Positions 9,426-17,821 of a DNA stretch of 64,000 bases are shown here, one piece after another. Within the stretch, counting starts at the first letter, position 1, and the number at the start of each line of letters is the position of its first letter. The translations under genes and the position numbers were made by a program. Where the stretch lies: the NCBI RefSeq assembly GCF_001548475.1, contig NZ_LRUJ01000004.1, positions 62,001 to 126,000 on the forward strand, written 5' to 3'. Below the pieces are notes generated by a model. The model was not told the origin of the DNA. It was given only the letters and a program-made list of their open reading frames with translations, and ran no database searches. The DNA comes from Bordetella hinzii LMG 13501. GTDB taxonomy: Bacteria > Pseudomonadota > Gammaproteobacteria > Burkholderiales > Burkholderiaceae_B.

Positions 9426-10619
9426 CTAGGCGGCAAGCCACCCGCCGCCCAGGGCCGTCAAGACGACGACCAGCAGCGGCGACAGGCGGCCATACACCAG
9501 GAGCCCGAAAGCCGCGAGCGCCAGGCCGAAATCGGCGCGCCCCAGGATGGCGCTGGTCCAGACCGGATCGTAAAGCGCGGCGGCCAGCACGCCAACCACG
9601 GCGGCGTTGATCCCGGCCATGGCGCGCTGTATGGCCGCGCGCTGGCGCAAGGCCTCCCAGAAGGGCAAGGCGCCGGCCACCAGCAGGAACGCCGGCAGGA
9701 ACATGGCCAGCAGCAGCAGCAAGGCGCCCAGGGGGCCGCCCAGCGGCGCGGGCATCACGGCCCCCAGGTAGGCCGCGAATGTGAAAAGCGGGCCGGGCAC
9801 GGCCTGGGCCGCGCCATAGCCGGCCAGGAAGGCATCATTGCCCACCCAGCCCGGGCCCACCACCCCGGCCTGCAACAGCGGCAGGACGACATGGCCGCCG
9901 CCGAAGACCAGGGCGCCGGCCTGGTAGAAGGTGGCGATGGCCGGCAGCACGATGGAAGAAGCACCCGCCGCCAGCAAGGGCAGCAGGATCAGCAAGGCCG
10001 CGAAGACCGCCAGCAGCGCCGCGCCCTGGCGCCGCGACACGCCGTAGTCGCGGTGTTCCGAAGGCGGCAAGGCGTCCGGGCGCAGGACCCGCCAGCCCAG
10101 CAAGCCGCCCAGCACGATGGCGCCGAGCTGCCCCGCCGCGCCGGGCAGGGCCAGCGCCAGGAGGGCGGCGCCGACCGCCAGCCCGGCCCGTGGCCGGTCC
10201 GGGCAGAGCGAGCGCGCCATGCCCCAGACCGCCTGGGCGACCACGGCCACCGCCACGACCTTCAGGCCATGCAGGACGCCGGATGCGGCCAGCCCGGACC
10301 AGCGCCCCACCCCGTAGGCAAAGAGCAGCAGCAGGAGGGCCGATGGCAGGGTGAAGCCGGCCCAGGCCGCCAGCGCGCCCGGCCAGCCCGCCCGGCCCAG
10401 GCCCAGGGCGATGCCCACCTGGCTGCTTGCCGGCCCCGGCAGGAACTGGCAGAGCGCCACCAGGTCGGAGTAGCTCTTGTCGTCCAGCCAGCGGCGGCGG
10501 GCGACGAATTCAGCCCGGAAATAGCCCAGGTGCGCCACGGGCCCGCCAAAAGCCGTCAGGCCCAGCTTGAAGAAGGCGGCAAGCACCTCCCGCGCACCGC
10601 CCTTGTGATCCCCGCCCAT
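9426..10619 (-). CDS. chrA: Chromate transporter (CHR family, two-domain)
   Basis: A 397-residue inner-membrane protein with the duplicated CHR architecture. The first half has FFKLGLTAFGGPVAHLGYF, CQFLPGPASSQVGIALG and GWPGALAAWAGFTLPSALLL. The second half repeats this as FYQAGALVFGGGHVVLPLLQ and GYGAAQAVPGPLFTFAAYLG. Family members efflux chromate, driven by proton motive force. Upstream in-frame codons are rejected: the ATG at 10619 gives the canonical short N-terminus before the first domain. No chrB regulator is adjacent. Confidence 0.85.
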   Translation of the reverse strand: MGGDHKGGAREVLAAFFKLGLTAFGGPVAHLGYFRAEFVARRRWLDDKSYSDLVALCQFLPGPASSQVGIALGLGRAGWPGALAAWAGFTLPSALLLLLFAYGVGRWSGLAASGVLHGLKVVAVAVVAQAVWGMARSLCPDRPRAGLAVGAALLALALPGAAGQLGAIVLGGLLGWRVLRPDALPPSEHRDYGVSRRQGAALLAVFAALLILLPLLAAGASSIVLPAIATFYQAGALVFGGGHVVLPLLQAGVVGPGWVGNDAFLAGYGAAQAVPGPLFTFAAYLGAVMPAPLGGPLGALLLLLAMFLPAFLLVAGALPFWEALRQRAAIQRAMAGINAAVVGVLAAALYDPVWTSAILGRADFGLALAAFGLLVYGRLSPLLVVVLTALGGGWLAA

Positions 10620-10687
10620 AGACCTGTCGCCGATATGCAATAGCCGGCGATTGTTCCATGGGCATGCAGGCCGGGCAAGCGCGCTTT

Positions 10688-11200
10688 TCAGCGCTTGGGA
10701 CCGTCCTGGACCCCGGACCCGAGAAAGCGGCCGACCACGCTCTCCAGATGCTCTTCCAGCCAGCGCGCCATGGCGATTTCTTCTTCGAGGATGTCGCTGC
10801 ACACCGCGGCGATGTCGGGTTCGCCGACTTGCCGGGCCGCCACGATCAGGATGCGGTAGGCGGCGACCTCCATGTTCTCGAAGGCATAGCTGAACATGCA
10901 TCCCTTGACGACCTCGTCGGAGGCCATGGCGCCCGAGAAACCCTGCATGGTGGCCATGAACTTGCCGGCGGCGTCTTTCAGGGTCGACGTATCGCCGCCC
11001 AACCGTTCAATGCAGGTCCGCACCCTCGCGGCCTGGCTGCGCGTCTGCTCGATATGCTCGCGGATCCTGGACTCCAGTTCCGGATAGTTTTTCAGGCGCG
11101 AGGCCATGGCCTCCAGCATGGTCTCGGCCTGGGCTTCCATCGCGTGGGCATCGCGCAGCCAGTCCAGCACCTGTTCCCTGCCCTCATCATTGCGCTTCAT
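10688..11200 (-). CDS. DUF892 (YciE/YciF-type) ferritin-like stress protein
   Basis: A 170-residue, almost wholly helical protein matching the DUF892 ferritin-like family. It has four acidic helices with candidate metal ligands: DAHAMEAQAETML, IREHIEQTRSQAARV, FENMEVAAYRILIVAA and ILEEEIAMARWLEEHL. Members are induced in general or osmotic stress and are thought to bind a di-metal centre. Two in-frame ATGs exist, at 11206 and 11200. AAGGAG directly abuts the first and is 6 bases from the second, so 11200 is chosen. It is divergent from the small protein at 11324. Confidence 0.8.
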   Translation of the reverse strand: MKRNDEGREQVLDWLRDAHAMEAQAETMLEAMASRLKNYPELESRIREHIEQTRSQAARVRTCIERLGGDTSTLKDAAGKFMATMQGFSGAMASDEVVKGCMFSYAFENMEVAAYRILIVAARQVGEPDIAAVCSDILEEEIAMARWLEEHLESVVGRFLGSGVQDGPKR

Positions 11201-11323
11201 TGTCATCTCCTTGTGAATGGCGATCCCCGCTATCGCGGACCGCGCCCTGCCGGGGCAAGCGGCATGCCCGTCCGCGGCGGGAACGCCGCTTGCGGACAGG
11301 TCGGCGCCACCCAGGAGATGACC

Positions 11324-11584
11324 ATGGCCCCCAGACCCAAGCCCCCCGCCCCTCCAGAGGCCTACTCGGAGATACCTCCCCCCGAACCGTCGGCCAAGCC
11401 GCAGACAGATATCGCCACCGACATCCAGCAGGAAGCCAAAAAGGCCCGGCCCGGGCGCAAGCCGCCGGCCGAACCGGCGACGCAGTTCGACGGCTCGCCC
11501 CAGCCGCGAACCGAGCGCGAGACAGGATGGTTCAAGCCCAAGGACGATACGCCAGCCGTCCTGCCCACGAAGAAAGGCGATTGA
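11324..11584 (+). CDS. Small proline/lysine-rich hypothetical protein
   Basis: An 86-residue, low-complexity, probably disordered protein rich in Pro, Lys and Glu. It opens with MAPRPKPPAPPEAYSE and ends KKGD. No family recognised. The leader has AGGAG directly against an ATG at 11318 and 6 bases before the ATG at 11324, so the second is taken as the start. This arrangement mirrors the divergent DUF892 gene. A GC-rich hairpin follows the stop. Codon use fits the genome and the ribosome-binding site is strong, so it is probably expressed. Function unknown. Confidence 0.6.
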   Translation: MAPRPKPPAPPEAYSEIPPPEPSAKPQTDIATDIQQEAKKARPGRKPPAEPATQFDGSPQPRTERETGWFKPKDDTPAVLPTKKGD

Positions 11585-11590
11585 AGGCGG

Positions 11591-11612
11591 GCCGCCGGCC
11601 GGAGCCGGCGGC
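11591..11612 (+). terminator. GC-rich hairpin after the small Pro/Lys-rich gene
   Basis: A perfect 9-bp stem (GCCGCCGGC, 11591-11599, with GCCGGCGGC, 11604-11612) and a CGGA tetraloop begins 7 bases after the stop at 11584. No T-run follows, so it may slow or stabilise the transcript rather than act as a classical intrinsic terminator. Confidence 0.4.
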
Positions 11613-11650
11613 AAGAATTACCGCCCGCCGCTGCCGCTGAGAGGACCCCG

Positions 11651-11731
11651 ATGAAAAACCGCAAGACCCTGTTGCTGGTCCTGGCCGCCCTGCTGGCCAT
11701 CGGCGTGCTGCTGATGTTCCCGCCGTGGTGA
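11651..11731 (+). CDS. 26-residue single-helix membrane peptide
   Basis: A very short frame of 26 codons plus TGA. The N-terminus is basic (MKNRKT), followed by an uninterrupted hydrophobic run of leucine, alanine, valine and isoleucine, then a short FPPW tail. The layout is that of a bitopic small membrane protein. A purine-rich ribosome-binding sequence (GAGAGGA) lies about 6-7 bases upstream of the ATG at 11651. It follows the Pro/Lys-rich gene by 66 bases on the same strand. No function can be assigned. It could be chance, but the coherent helix plus ribosome-binding site argues for a real gene. Confidence 0.5.
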   Translation: MKNRKTLLLVLAALLAIGVLLMFPPW

Positions 11732-11737
11732 GCGGAC

Positions 11738-12898
11738 TTAGCCCCGGGCCGCCGGGCCGATGTTCCAGGTCTCGCCCACCCATAGCGTGGCCGCATCCAT
11801 CATGCGGCCGACATAGGAGGCCGGCGCCACCGGCTCGCGCGCGAGCAAGGGCGCCTGGCCGACGAGACGGCCGTCGACCAGCCAGCGCACTTCGCCGACC
11901 TGCTGGCCCGCCTGCAAGGGCGCGCGCAGCGGCGTCCGCAGGCTGACTTGGCGCTCCACCTGACGTCCGGCAGGGATGGCGAGATAGGGACCGTGCAGAG
12001 GCGCATAGCCGACCTGCTCGGCCGCGCCCATCCAGACCCGGGCGCTGGCCGGTTCGCCCCAGGCCGGCGCGAGGTCATAGGCCTGGTAGCCCCAATCGAG
12101 CAGGGTCTGCCCGGCCTGGGTGCGGCTCTTGTCGGAATCCGTGCCCATCACCACCGCGATCAGGCGGCGCGGCACGCCCTGGTCGGGGCGGCTGGCCGAG
12201 GCGATGATGCAATAGCCCGCCGCGCCGGTGTGGCCGGTCTTGATGCCGTCCACGCTGCTGTCCTGCCAGAGCAGGCGGTTGCGGTTGCGCTGCTTGATGC
12301 CGCCGTATTCGAACTCGCGCTGGGCGTCAAAGCGCGCGGACCACTGCGGAAAATCCGCCACATAATGCTGCGCCAGCCGGGCCAGGTCGCGCGCCGTGGA
12401 ATAAGTGCCGGGATCGGGCAGGCCGGCCGGGCTGGCAAAGCGCGTATGCGCCAGGCCCAGCTCGGCGGCGCGGCGGTTCATGCGCGCGACGAAAGCTTCG
12501 ACCGAACCCGCGCTGGCCTCGGCCAGCGCCACGGCGGCGTCGTTGCCGGATTGCACCATCAGGCCGGTCAACAGGGCCTCGATGCTCACCGACTGCCCGG
12601 CCTCCAGGAACATGCGTGAACTGCCGGCCGGCACGCGCCAGGCGCGCGTGGAGACACGCACCCGCTGATCCAGCGCCAGGCGCCGCGCGGCCAGGTCTTC
12701 GTAGATCAGGTAGGCGGTCATGATCTTGGTGAGCGAGGCCGGCTCGATGCGCAGGTCGGCCTGGCTGGAGGCCAGCTCCTGCCCCGTGGTGACGTCCAGC
12801 AGCAGCCAGGCGCGGGCGGCGACGGCGGGAGGGGTGGCGGCCTGGGCGCCCAAGGCCCAGGCGAACAGGGCGGCTCCGAGAATATTGTGCAGTTTCAT
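11738..12898 (-). CDS. D-alanyl-D-alanine carboxypeptidase (penicillin-binding protein 5/6 family)
   Basis: A 386-residue periplasmic enzyme trimming the terminal D-Ala of peptidoglycan stem peptides. A signal peptide occupies about residues 1-21 (cleavage after AQA). The active-site motifs are S55-L-T-K58, S117-G-N119 and K220-T-G222 (GIKTGHTGAAGYC). The C-terminal PBP5-type beta domain is present, including ISLRTP-like and PLQAGQQVGEVRW segments. The C-terminus lacks a clear long amphipathic anchor. Its start overlaps the stop of the ClC gene upstream (ATGA, 12895-12898), so the two are cotranscribed. Confidence 0.92.
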   Translation of the reverse strand: MKLHNILGAALFAWALGAQAATPPAVAARAWLLLDVTTGQELASSQADLRIEPASLTKIMTAYLIYEDLAARRLALDQRVRVSTRAWRVPAGSSRMFLEAGQSVSIEALLTGLMVQSGNDAAVALAEASAGSVEAFVARMNRRAAELGLAHTRFASPAGLPDPGTYSTARDLARLAQHYVADFPQWSARFDAQREFEYGGIKQRNRNRLLWQDSSVDGIKTGHTGAAGYCIIASASRPDQGVPRRLIAVVMGTDSDKSRTQAGQTLLDWGYQAYDLAPAWGEPASARVWMGAAEQVGYAPLHGPYLAIPAGRQVERQVSLRTPLRAPLQAGQQVGEVRWLVDGRLVGQAPLLAREPVAPASYVGRMMDAATLWVGETWNIGPAARG

Positions 12899-14667
12899 TC
12901 AGCTTGTCTGCGCCGCAAGGGCGCTTGTCGTATCGACTCTTCGATCAGGCGACGCTGGCGCGCGATGAACAGATCGCTGCGCGCCACCATGCCCAGCATG
13001 CGGCCGCTTTCGCGGTCCACGACGGCCACCCGGGAAGGGCCGCCGCCGGCCATCCGATCCGCGATCGCCGAACCGAGTTCCCCCGGATAGGCGAGCGCGG
13101 GCACCTGGCCGGCCACCATATCGCGCAGGCGCGGCCGCCGGGCGATGTCTTCGGCGCCCCAGGCCAAGGCCTGCGCATGCCGGATCCAGCCCAGCGGAAT
13201 CCCCGCGGCGTCGAGCACCGGGTAGGCCGTGTGCGCCGCGTCGAGCGCGGCCAGCTGGCGCTGGGCCGCGGCGCTATCCATGTCAGCCGCCAGGCCCTGC
13301 ACCGGCGCGCGCATGATATCCGCAACGCGCGCGACCTGCAGGGGATCGACATGGTATTCGCGCGTCAGGTGCAGGCCGCGGCGGGCGATCTTTTCGGTGA
13401 GGATGGAACGGCGCAGCAGCAGCACCGACATGCCATAGGCCGTGGTGCAGGCCACCGCCACCGGCAAGAGCAAGGACAGATTGCCCGAGAGCTCCAGCGC
13501 GAACAGCGTGGCTGTCAAAGGCGCGCGCATGGTGCCGCCCATCATGGCCGCCATGCCCAGCAGGGCCCAGAAACCCGGCGCGGCCGGCGGCAGCCAGGGC
13601 GCGGCCAGCGTGCCCATGGCGCCGCCGAAGATCAGCAGGGGCGCCAGCACCCCTCCCGAGGTGCCCGAGCCCAGCGAAACCGTCCAGATCGCCAGCTTGA
13701 CCAGCAGCAGCGACAGGGCGGCCTGCAAGGCCAGATTGCCCGACAGCATCTGCCGGATATTGTCATAGCCCACGCCCAGCGCGGCCGGGTCCAACAGGCC
13801 GCCCAGGCCGATGGCCAGGCCGCCCAGGGCCGGCCACCACATCCAGTGCAGCGGCAGCCGTTCGAAGAGGTCTTCCACGGCATAGACCCCCAGGGTCAGC
13901 ACGCCCGCGCCCAGGCCGGCGCCGATGCCCACGGCCACCCAGCCGGGAAATTGCGCCAGGGCCAGATCGGGCGCGGCGGCAAAAGGAAATAGCGGCGCGG
14001 CATCGAGCAGCCAGGGGCGCACGGTGGCCGCGAGCAAGGCGGCCGCGGCCACCGGCAGGAAGCTGCGCGGCTTCCATTCGAACAGCAACAGCTCCACCGC
14101 CAGCAGGATGGCGGCCAGCGGGGTGCCGAAGATCGCCGTCATGCCGGCCGCGGCGCCCGCCACCAGCAGGCTTTTGCGTTCGGCCGAGGTCAGGTGCAGC
14201 GTCTGGGCCAGCAGGGAGCCGATGGCGCCGCCGGTCATGATGATGGGCCCTTCGGCGCCGAACGGGCCGCCCGTGCCGATGGAGATGGCCGAAGAAAGCG
14301 GCTTGAGCACGGCCACCTTGGGCGAAATGCGGCTCTGCCCGATGAGGATGGCCTCCATGGCCTCCGGTATGCCATGGCCGCGGATTTTTTCGGAACCATA
14401 GCGCGCCATCAGGCCGATGACGAGGCAGCCGGCCACCGGCACCAGGACGGACAGCGGGCCCAGCCGGGCAGGATCGGGATCGGCCGCCTGCCAGGACCAT
14501 ACGCCGTGATAGGCCAGGTTGGTGCACAGGGCGATGAGGTGCAGCAGCAGCCAGCCGGCGAGCACCGCGAGCAGGCCGATGGGCAGCGCCAGGATCAAGA
14601 GCAGGAGGACACGGCGGTCGGCGTTGAAATCCGCCAGGCGCGCCCCTCTGGGGGTGGACAGCGACAT
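12895..14667 (-). CDS. ClC-family chloride channel/antiporter with CBS domains
   Basis: A 590-residue membrane protein with the ClC core (about residues 20-430) and two C-terminal CBS repeats (about 440-580). Selectivity-filter motifs are GPFGAEGPIIMTGG, carrying the gating glutamate in G-A-E-G-P, and GSGTSGGVLAPLLIFGGAMG. The usual Lys/Arg before the gating glutamate is Ala here. The CBS part ends GGGPSRVAVVDRESGRMLG. Coupling to the D,D-carboxypeptidase is by 4-base overlap. The divergent MarR gene and the palindrome at 14700-14718 suggest repression by MarR. Confidence 0.9.
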   Translation of the reverse strand: MSLSTPRGARLADFNADRRVLLLLILALPIGLLAVLAGWLLLHLIALCTNLAYHGVWSWQAADPDPARLGPLSVLVPVAGCLVIGLMARYGSEKIRGHGIPEAMEAILIGQSRISPKVAVLKPLSSAISIGTGGPFGAEGPIIMTGGAIGSLLAQTLHLTSAERKSLLVAGAAAGMTAIFGTPLAAILLAVELLLFEWKPRSFLPVAAAALLAATVRPWLLDAAPLFPFAAAPDLALAQFPGWVAVGIGAGLGAGVLTLGVYAVEDLFERLPLHWMWWPALGGLAIGLGGLLDPAALGVGYDNIRQMLSGNLALQAALSLLLVKLAIWTVSLGSGTSGGVLAPLLIFGGAMGTLAAPWLPPAAPGFWALLGMAAMMGGTMRAPLTATLFALELSGNLSLLLPVAVACTTAYGMSVLLLRRSILTEKIARRGLHLTREYHVDPLQVARVADIMRAPVQGLAADMDSAAAQRQLAALDAAHTAYPVLDAAGIPLGWIRHAQALAWGAEDIARRPRLRDMVAGQVPALAYPGELGSAIADRMAGGGPSRVAVVDRESGRMLGMVARSDLFIARQRRLIEESIRQAPLRRRQAE

Positions 14668-14699
14668 GGAATGCGGTCAAAGGAAACAGGACGCCGAAG

Positions 14700-14718
14700 T
14701 ATATCGTATTACGATATA
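14700..14718. promoter_or_regulatory. 19-bp perfect palindrome, probable MarR operator
   Basis: TATATCGTATTACGATATA is a perfect 9-bp inverted repeat around one central T. It lies 16 bases before the MarR start and 32 bases before the divergent ClC start, where it could overlap both promoters. Size and symmetry fit a MarR-dimer site. Confidence 0.7.
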
Positions 14719-14734
14719 AACTACACTTCGTTCC

Positions 14735-15160
14735 ATGAACACCCGCCCTAGCCGCCCGCGCAAGCTGACCCCGGCCGACTACGCCATGCTGGCCGACTTC
14801 CGCTATGCCTTGCGCAATTTCATTGCCTTCAGCGAGGAGGCGGCCACCTCCCTGGGCCTGACGCCGCAGCAGCATCAGGCCCTGCTGGCCGTCAAGGGCG
14901 CGGGCGGGCTTTATGTGGGGCAGATCGCTGAACGGCTGCATATCAAGCCGCATACGGCGGCCGAGCTGGTGTCGCGGCTGGAGCGCCAGGGCCTGGCGAG
15001 CCGGGTCCCGGACCCCATGGATGGGCGCCGCGTGATGGTCGTGCTGACTCCGCAGTCCGAGCGGACCCTGGCCGAACTCTCGGCCGCGCACCTGGAGGAG
15101 CTGCGCGCCATACGCCCCCTGCTGCAACGCCTCCTGGAACATATCGATGCGGCCGGCTAG
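14735..15160 (+). CDS. MarR-family transcriptional regulator
   Basis: A 141-residue winged-helix DNA-binding protein. The reading head is LGLTPQQHQALLAVKGAGG followed by YVGQIAERLHIKPHTAAELV (recognition helix). The wing is GLASRVPDPMDGRRVMVVLT with the conserved D-x-R. It diverges from the ClC/carboxypeptidase operon across 67 bases that carry a 19-bp perfect palindrome, so autoregulation and control of that operon are likely. The inducing ligand is unknown. Confidence 0.88.
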   Translation: MNTRPSRPRKLTPADYAMLADFRYALRNFIAFSEEAATSLGLTPQQHQALLAVKGAGGLYVGQIAERLHIKPHTAAELVSRLERQGLASRVPDPMDGRRVMVVLTPQSERTLAELSAAHLEELRAIRPLLQRLLEHIDAAG

Positions 15161-15176
15161 GCGCGGCCGGCTAGGC
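15149..15176. repeat. 14-bp perfect tandem duplication at the MarR stop codon
   Basis: GCGGCCGGCTAGGC occurs twice head to tail (15149-15162, 15163-15176). The first copy contains the MarR TAG stop, so the duplication leaves the protein unchanged. It fills most of the 21-base gap before the convergent SBF gene. Confidence 0.8.
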
Positions 15177-15181
15177 GCGGA

Positions 15182-16132
15182 TCAGGCCGGCACCTGCCTG
15201 GCGGCCAGCCTCACATAGATCAGCTCGGCCACCAGCTCGATGAGGGTCTGCGTGACGATGACGGCCGGCACCAGCGGCAGCGCGCCGGCGACCGCCAGCC
15301 CCAAGGGCAGGACCACCAGGGAGTTGCGTGTCGACACGCTGAAGGCGACGGCCAGGCGCTGCCGGGCGGGCAGCCGGCGCGCCAGCGTCCAGCCCAGCAG
15401 CGGCGCCAGCACGGCAAACGCCAGGTAGACGGGCGCCACGCCGCGCACCGCGTCCAGCGCCAGGCCGAGCCCGGGCGTGACGGCCGCCACCACGACGGCC
15501 AGCACGGCGGCGGTGGCCGGCACGGGCAAGAGCCCCAGGCCATCCACCACGCGGGCTCCCAGGCCACCGCGCCGGGCCCAGGCCTGGCAGGCGGCGGCCA
15601 GCGCCAGCGGAACGGCGATCAGCCAGACGAAGGCCGCGGCGAAGGGCTCCCAGCGCACCAGCTGGCGGGCGTCCTCGCCGAGGAAAATGCCCAGGTAGGC
15701 CGGCAGGAGCAGCATCTGTCCGGCCAGCAGCAGCGGCGTGGCGGCCAGCAGCGAACGCGCATCGGCCCGCCCCATATGCGCGAAGGCGACCACATAGTCG
15801 ACGCAGGGGCAGAGCATCACCAGCAGAAACCCCAAGCGTATCAGCGGATCGCCGGGCACCCAGGGCAGGAGCGCGGCCACCAGCAGCGGCACGCCGGCGA
15901 AATTGGCCGCCAGCAGCACGCCGACAAAACGCAGATCGCGCATGGCGCGGCGCAACTCGCCCAGGGGCACCTGCAGGAAGGTGGCGAAGAGCATCAGTGC
16001 CAGCAGCGGATCGACGGCCGCCGACAACAGGCGGGTGGCCGGCATCAGCCAGGCCGCCACGAAAGCCAGCAGCACCGCGCTGAAATAGATGGCGGTCTGC
16101 CGGGCCTCCAGCCGCGCGCGCAGGCCGGACAT
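15182..16132 (-). CDS. SBF/ACR3-like membrane transporter (arsenic-resistance or bile-acid:sodium symporter family)
   Basis: A 316-residue polytopic protein with about nine to ten hydrophobic helices in the BASS fold. MLCPCVDYVVAFAHMGRAD has the cysteine-containing fourth-helix segment seen in ACR3-type arsenite exporters. SVSTRNSLVVLPLGLAVAG is the conserved crossover helix. These proteins export arsenite or import organic anions; there is no ars regulator or arsenate reductase beside it, so the substrate stays open. The start at 16132 (MSGLRARLEARQ) is chosen as the last Met before the first helix. Its ribosome-binding site is weak. Confidence 0.65.
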   Translation of the reverse strand: MSGLRARLEARQTAIYFSAVLLAFVAAWLMPATRLLSAAVDPLLALMLFATFLQVPLGELRRAMRDLRFVGVLLAANFAGVPLLVAALLPWVPGDPLIRLGFLLVMLCPCVDYVVAFAHMGRADARSLLAATPLLLAGQMLLLPAYLGIFLGEDARQLVRWEPFAAAFVWLIAVPLALAAACQAWARRGGLGARVVDGLGLLPVPATAAVLAVVVAAVTPGLGLALDAVRGVAPVYLAFAVLAPLLGWTLARRLPARQRLAVAFSVSTRNSLVVLPLGLAVAGALPLVPAVIVTQTLIELVAELIYVRLAARQVPA

Positions 16133-16274
16133 CAGGCGGCGGCCCGGCCGGCCGGTGGCGCGGCGGCGGGAATGCGGTCGGACAAGCGGCTGTGCATGGT
16201 GCGCTCCGGGGACAACAGCGCGAAATCTTAGCCCAGACTGCTCTACACTCGGCGCGGAGATAGGGAGCACGAGT

Positions 16275-16664
16275 TTGTCTGGATCACCCCCCACAGGATG
16301 GAAGCGCTATGCCTGGGCCTGCCTCGGATGGGCCATGGTGGCGCTGGGTTTTATCGGCGCCTTCCTGCCCGTGATGCCCACGACCATCTTCCTCATCCTG
16401 GCGGCCGGCTGCTTTGCGCGCTCCTCACCCCGCCTGGAAGCCTGGCTCCTGCATCATCCGCGATTCGGCGCGCCGCTGCGGCAGTGGCGCGAACAAGGCG
16501 CCATCAGCCGCAAGGGCAAGGGCTATGCCGCGGCGGGCATGGCGGCCGGCTATGTCGTCTTTTTGTGGGGCGCGCGGCCCGGCTGGCCGCTGGCCTGCGG
16601 GGTGGCCGCCGGCATGGCCGCCTGCGCGGCCTGGGTGCTGACCCGCCCGGCGCCCAGGGACTGA
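16275..16664 (+). CDS. DUF454 (YbaN-type) inner-membrane protein
   Basis: A 129-residue protein with three to four hydrophobic segments and the DUF454 signature GFIGAFLPVMPTTIFLILAAGCFARSS, followed by HPRFGAPLRQWREQGAI. Family length is about 115-130 residues. No ATG fits. A TTG at 16275, seven bases after GGGAG (16263-16267), gives the expected length, so a TTG start is proposed. Function of the family is not established. Confidence 0.75.
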   Translation: MSGSPPTGWKRYAWACLGWAMVALGFIGAFLPVMPTTIFLILAAGCFARSSPRLEAWLLHHPRFGAPLRQWREQGAISRKGKGYAAAGMAAGYVVFLWGARPGWPLACGVAAGMAACAAWVLTRPAPRD

Positions 16665-16677
16665 GCGCGCGGCGGCG

Positions 16678-17484
16678 CTAGGCGGCCGCGGCCGCCCGCC
16701 TGGCCCTTCGCGCTTGCCGCGCCGCCCCCGCCGCCAGGAAAGCGAGATCCGTGCCGGTGGACACGAAACACACGCCCATCTTCACCAGCCGGCGCACCAG
16801 CGCCGGGCGCTGGGCCACGCCGCCCGCGCCCACGGTCTTGCCATGCCGGCGCGCGGCGGCCAGCACCTGGGCGAAGGCGGCCGCCACCGCCTCATCGTCA
16901 TCGGCGCGCCAGCCCAGTTCCGCGCCGAGGTCGCCCGCGCCGACGAACAACATATCCACCCCGTCCACGCCGGCCAGCGCCTCGGCCTGGGCCAGGCCCG
17001 CGGCGCTCTCGACCATGACGGCGATGAACAGCGAGCGGTTCAGGGCCGCGCAGGCTTCGCCGGCCGGGAAAGCGCGATAGTGCAGCAGCGGCTGGCCGGT
17101 GCCCACCGAACGCCGTCCCCGCGGCGGATAGCAGGCCGCGGCCACGGCCTGGCGGGCGGAGGCGGCATCCTCCAGGTGCGGCAGGATCAGGCCCATGGCG
17201 CCGCCATCGAGCACGCGGCCGATCAGCGCGGCATCGACAGCCGGCAGGCGCACCAACGGCACCACGCCGGCCTCGCGCGCCGCGTGACAGATCCGCGCCG
17301 TGGTTTCCAGCGACAGGACGCTGTGCTCCAGGTCCACATACAGCGTATCGAACCCGGCGCCGGCCGCGATACGGCCGATTTCGTGGCCGCGCATGATGCG
17401 CACGCTCATGGAGACCGCCACGCCGCCGGCGGCCAGGAGCGTCTTGAGCGGATTGCGGGTCAGGCTGTCCAGGTCCTGCGGCAT
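16678..17484 (-). CDS. HpcH/HpaI-family aldolase
   Basis: A 268-residue class II pyruvate aldolase, cleaving a 2-keto-4-hydroxy (or 2-keto-3-deoxy) acid to pyruvate plus an aldehyde. Motifs: YVDLEHSVLSLE (N-terminal acidic residues), VPLVRLPAVDAALIGRVLDGGAMGLILPHLED, and the metal-binding pair MVESAAGLAQ (Glu) and FVGAGDLGAELG (Asp). The usual PMVET near residue 120 is PHLED here. It is the last gene of a six-gene minus-strand operon with a lactonase and a dehydrogenase, suggesting the final cleavage step of sugar-acid breakdown. Confidence 0.85.
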   Translation of the reverse strand: MPQDLDSLTRNPLKTLLAAGGVAVSMSVRIMRGHEIGRIAAGAGFDTLYVDLEHSVLSLETTARICHAAREAGVVPLVRLPAVDAALIGRVLDGGAMGLILPHLEDAASARQAVAAACYPPRGRRSVGTGQPLLHYRAFPAGEACAALNRSLFIAVMVESAAGLAQAEALAGVDGVDMLFVGAGDLGAELGWRADDDEAVAAAFAQVLAAARRHGKTVGAGGVAQRPALVRRLVKMGVCFVSTGTDLAFLAAGAARQARRARRAAAAA

Positions 17485-17491
17485 GCCGGCC

Positions 17492-17809
17492 TCATAGATA
17501 AGTGGGGCAGAACGGGGCCGGGGTCAGGATCTTGACCTCCTGCGCCACGAAGGTGCCGCGGTTGCCCAGCTTGAACGCCTGCCATGCCGGGTCGGCGTCC
17601 ATGGCCTGGCGCCTGGCCTCGCGGTCGGCCAGGCTGTCATAGACCCAGATATGCACGACCTGGTTGAGCGGGCCGATCTCGCTGACAAAAAAGCCCAACA
17701 GCCGGCCCAGGTGCTTGCGCTGCAGCGGCAGCGCATCGCGCTCATAGCGCGCTAGATAGTCCTCCATGCGGCCATGGGCGACGGTATAGGTGCGTTGCTC
17801 GAAAATCAT
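17492..17809 (-). CDS. NIPSNAP-family protein
   Basis: A 105-residue ferredoxin-like alpha/beta protein with the family opening MIFEQRTYTVAHGRMEDYLARY and the conserved VHIWVYDSLADREARRQA followed by W. In bacteria these are often small proteins in catabolic operons with no settled role. It sits 7 bases before the aldolase and 12 bases after the dehydrogenase, so it is inside the operon. Confidence 0.8.
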   Translation of the reverse strand: MIFEQRTYTVAHGRMEDYLARYERDALPLQRKHLGRLLGFFVSEIGPLNQVVHIWVYDSLADREARRQAMDADPAWQAFKLGNRGTFVAQEVKILTPAPFCPTYL

Positions 17810-17821
17810 CGGGGCTGGGCC

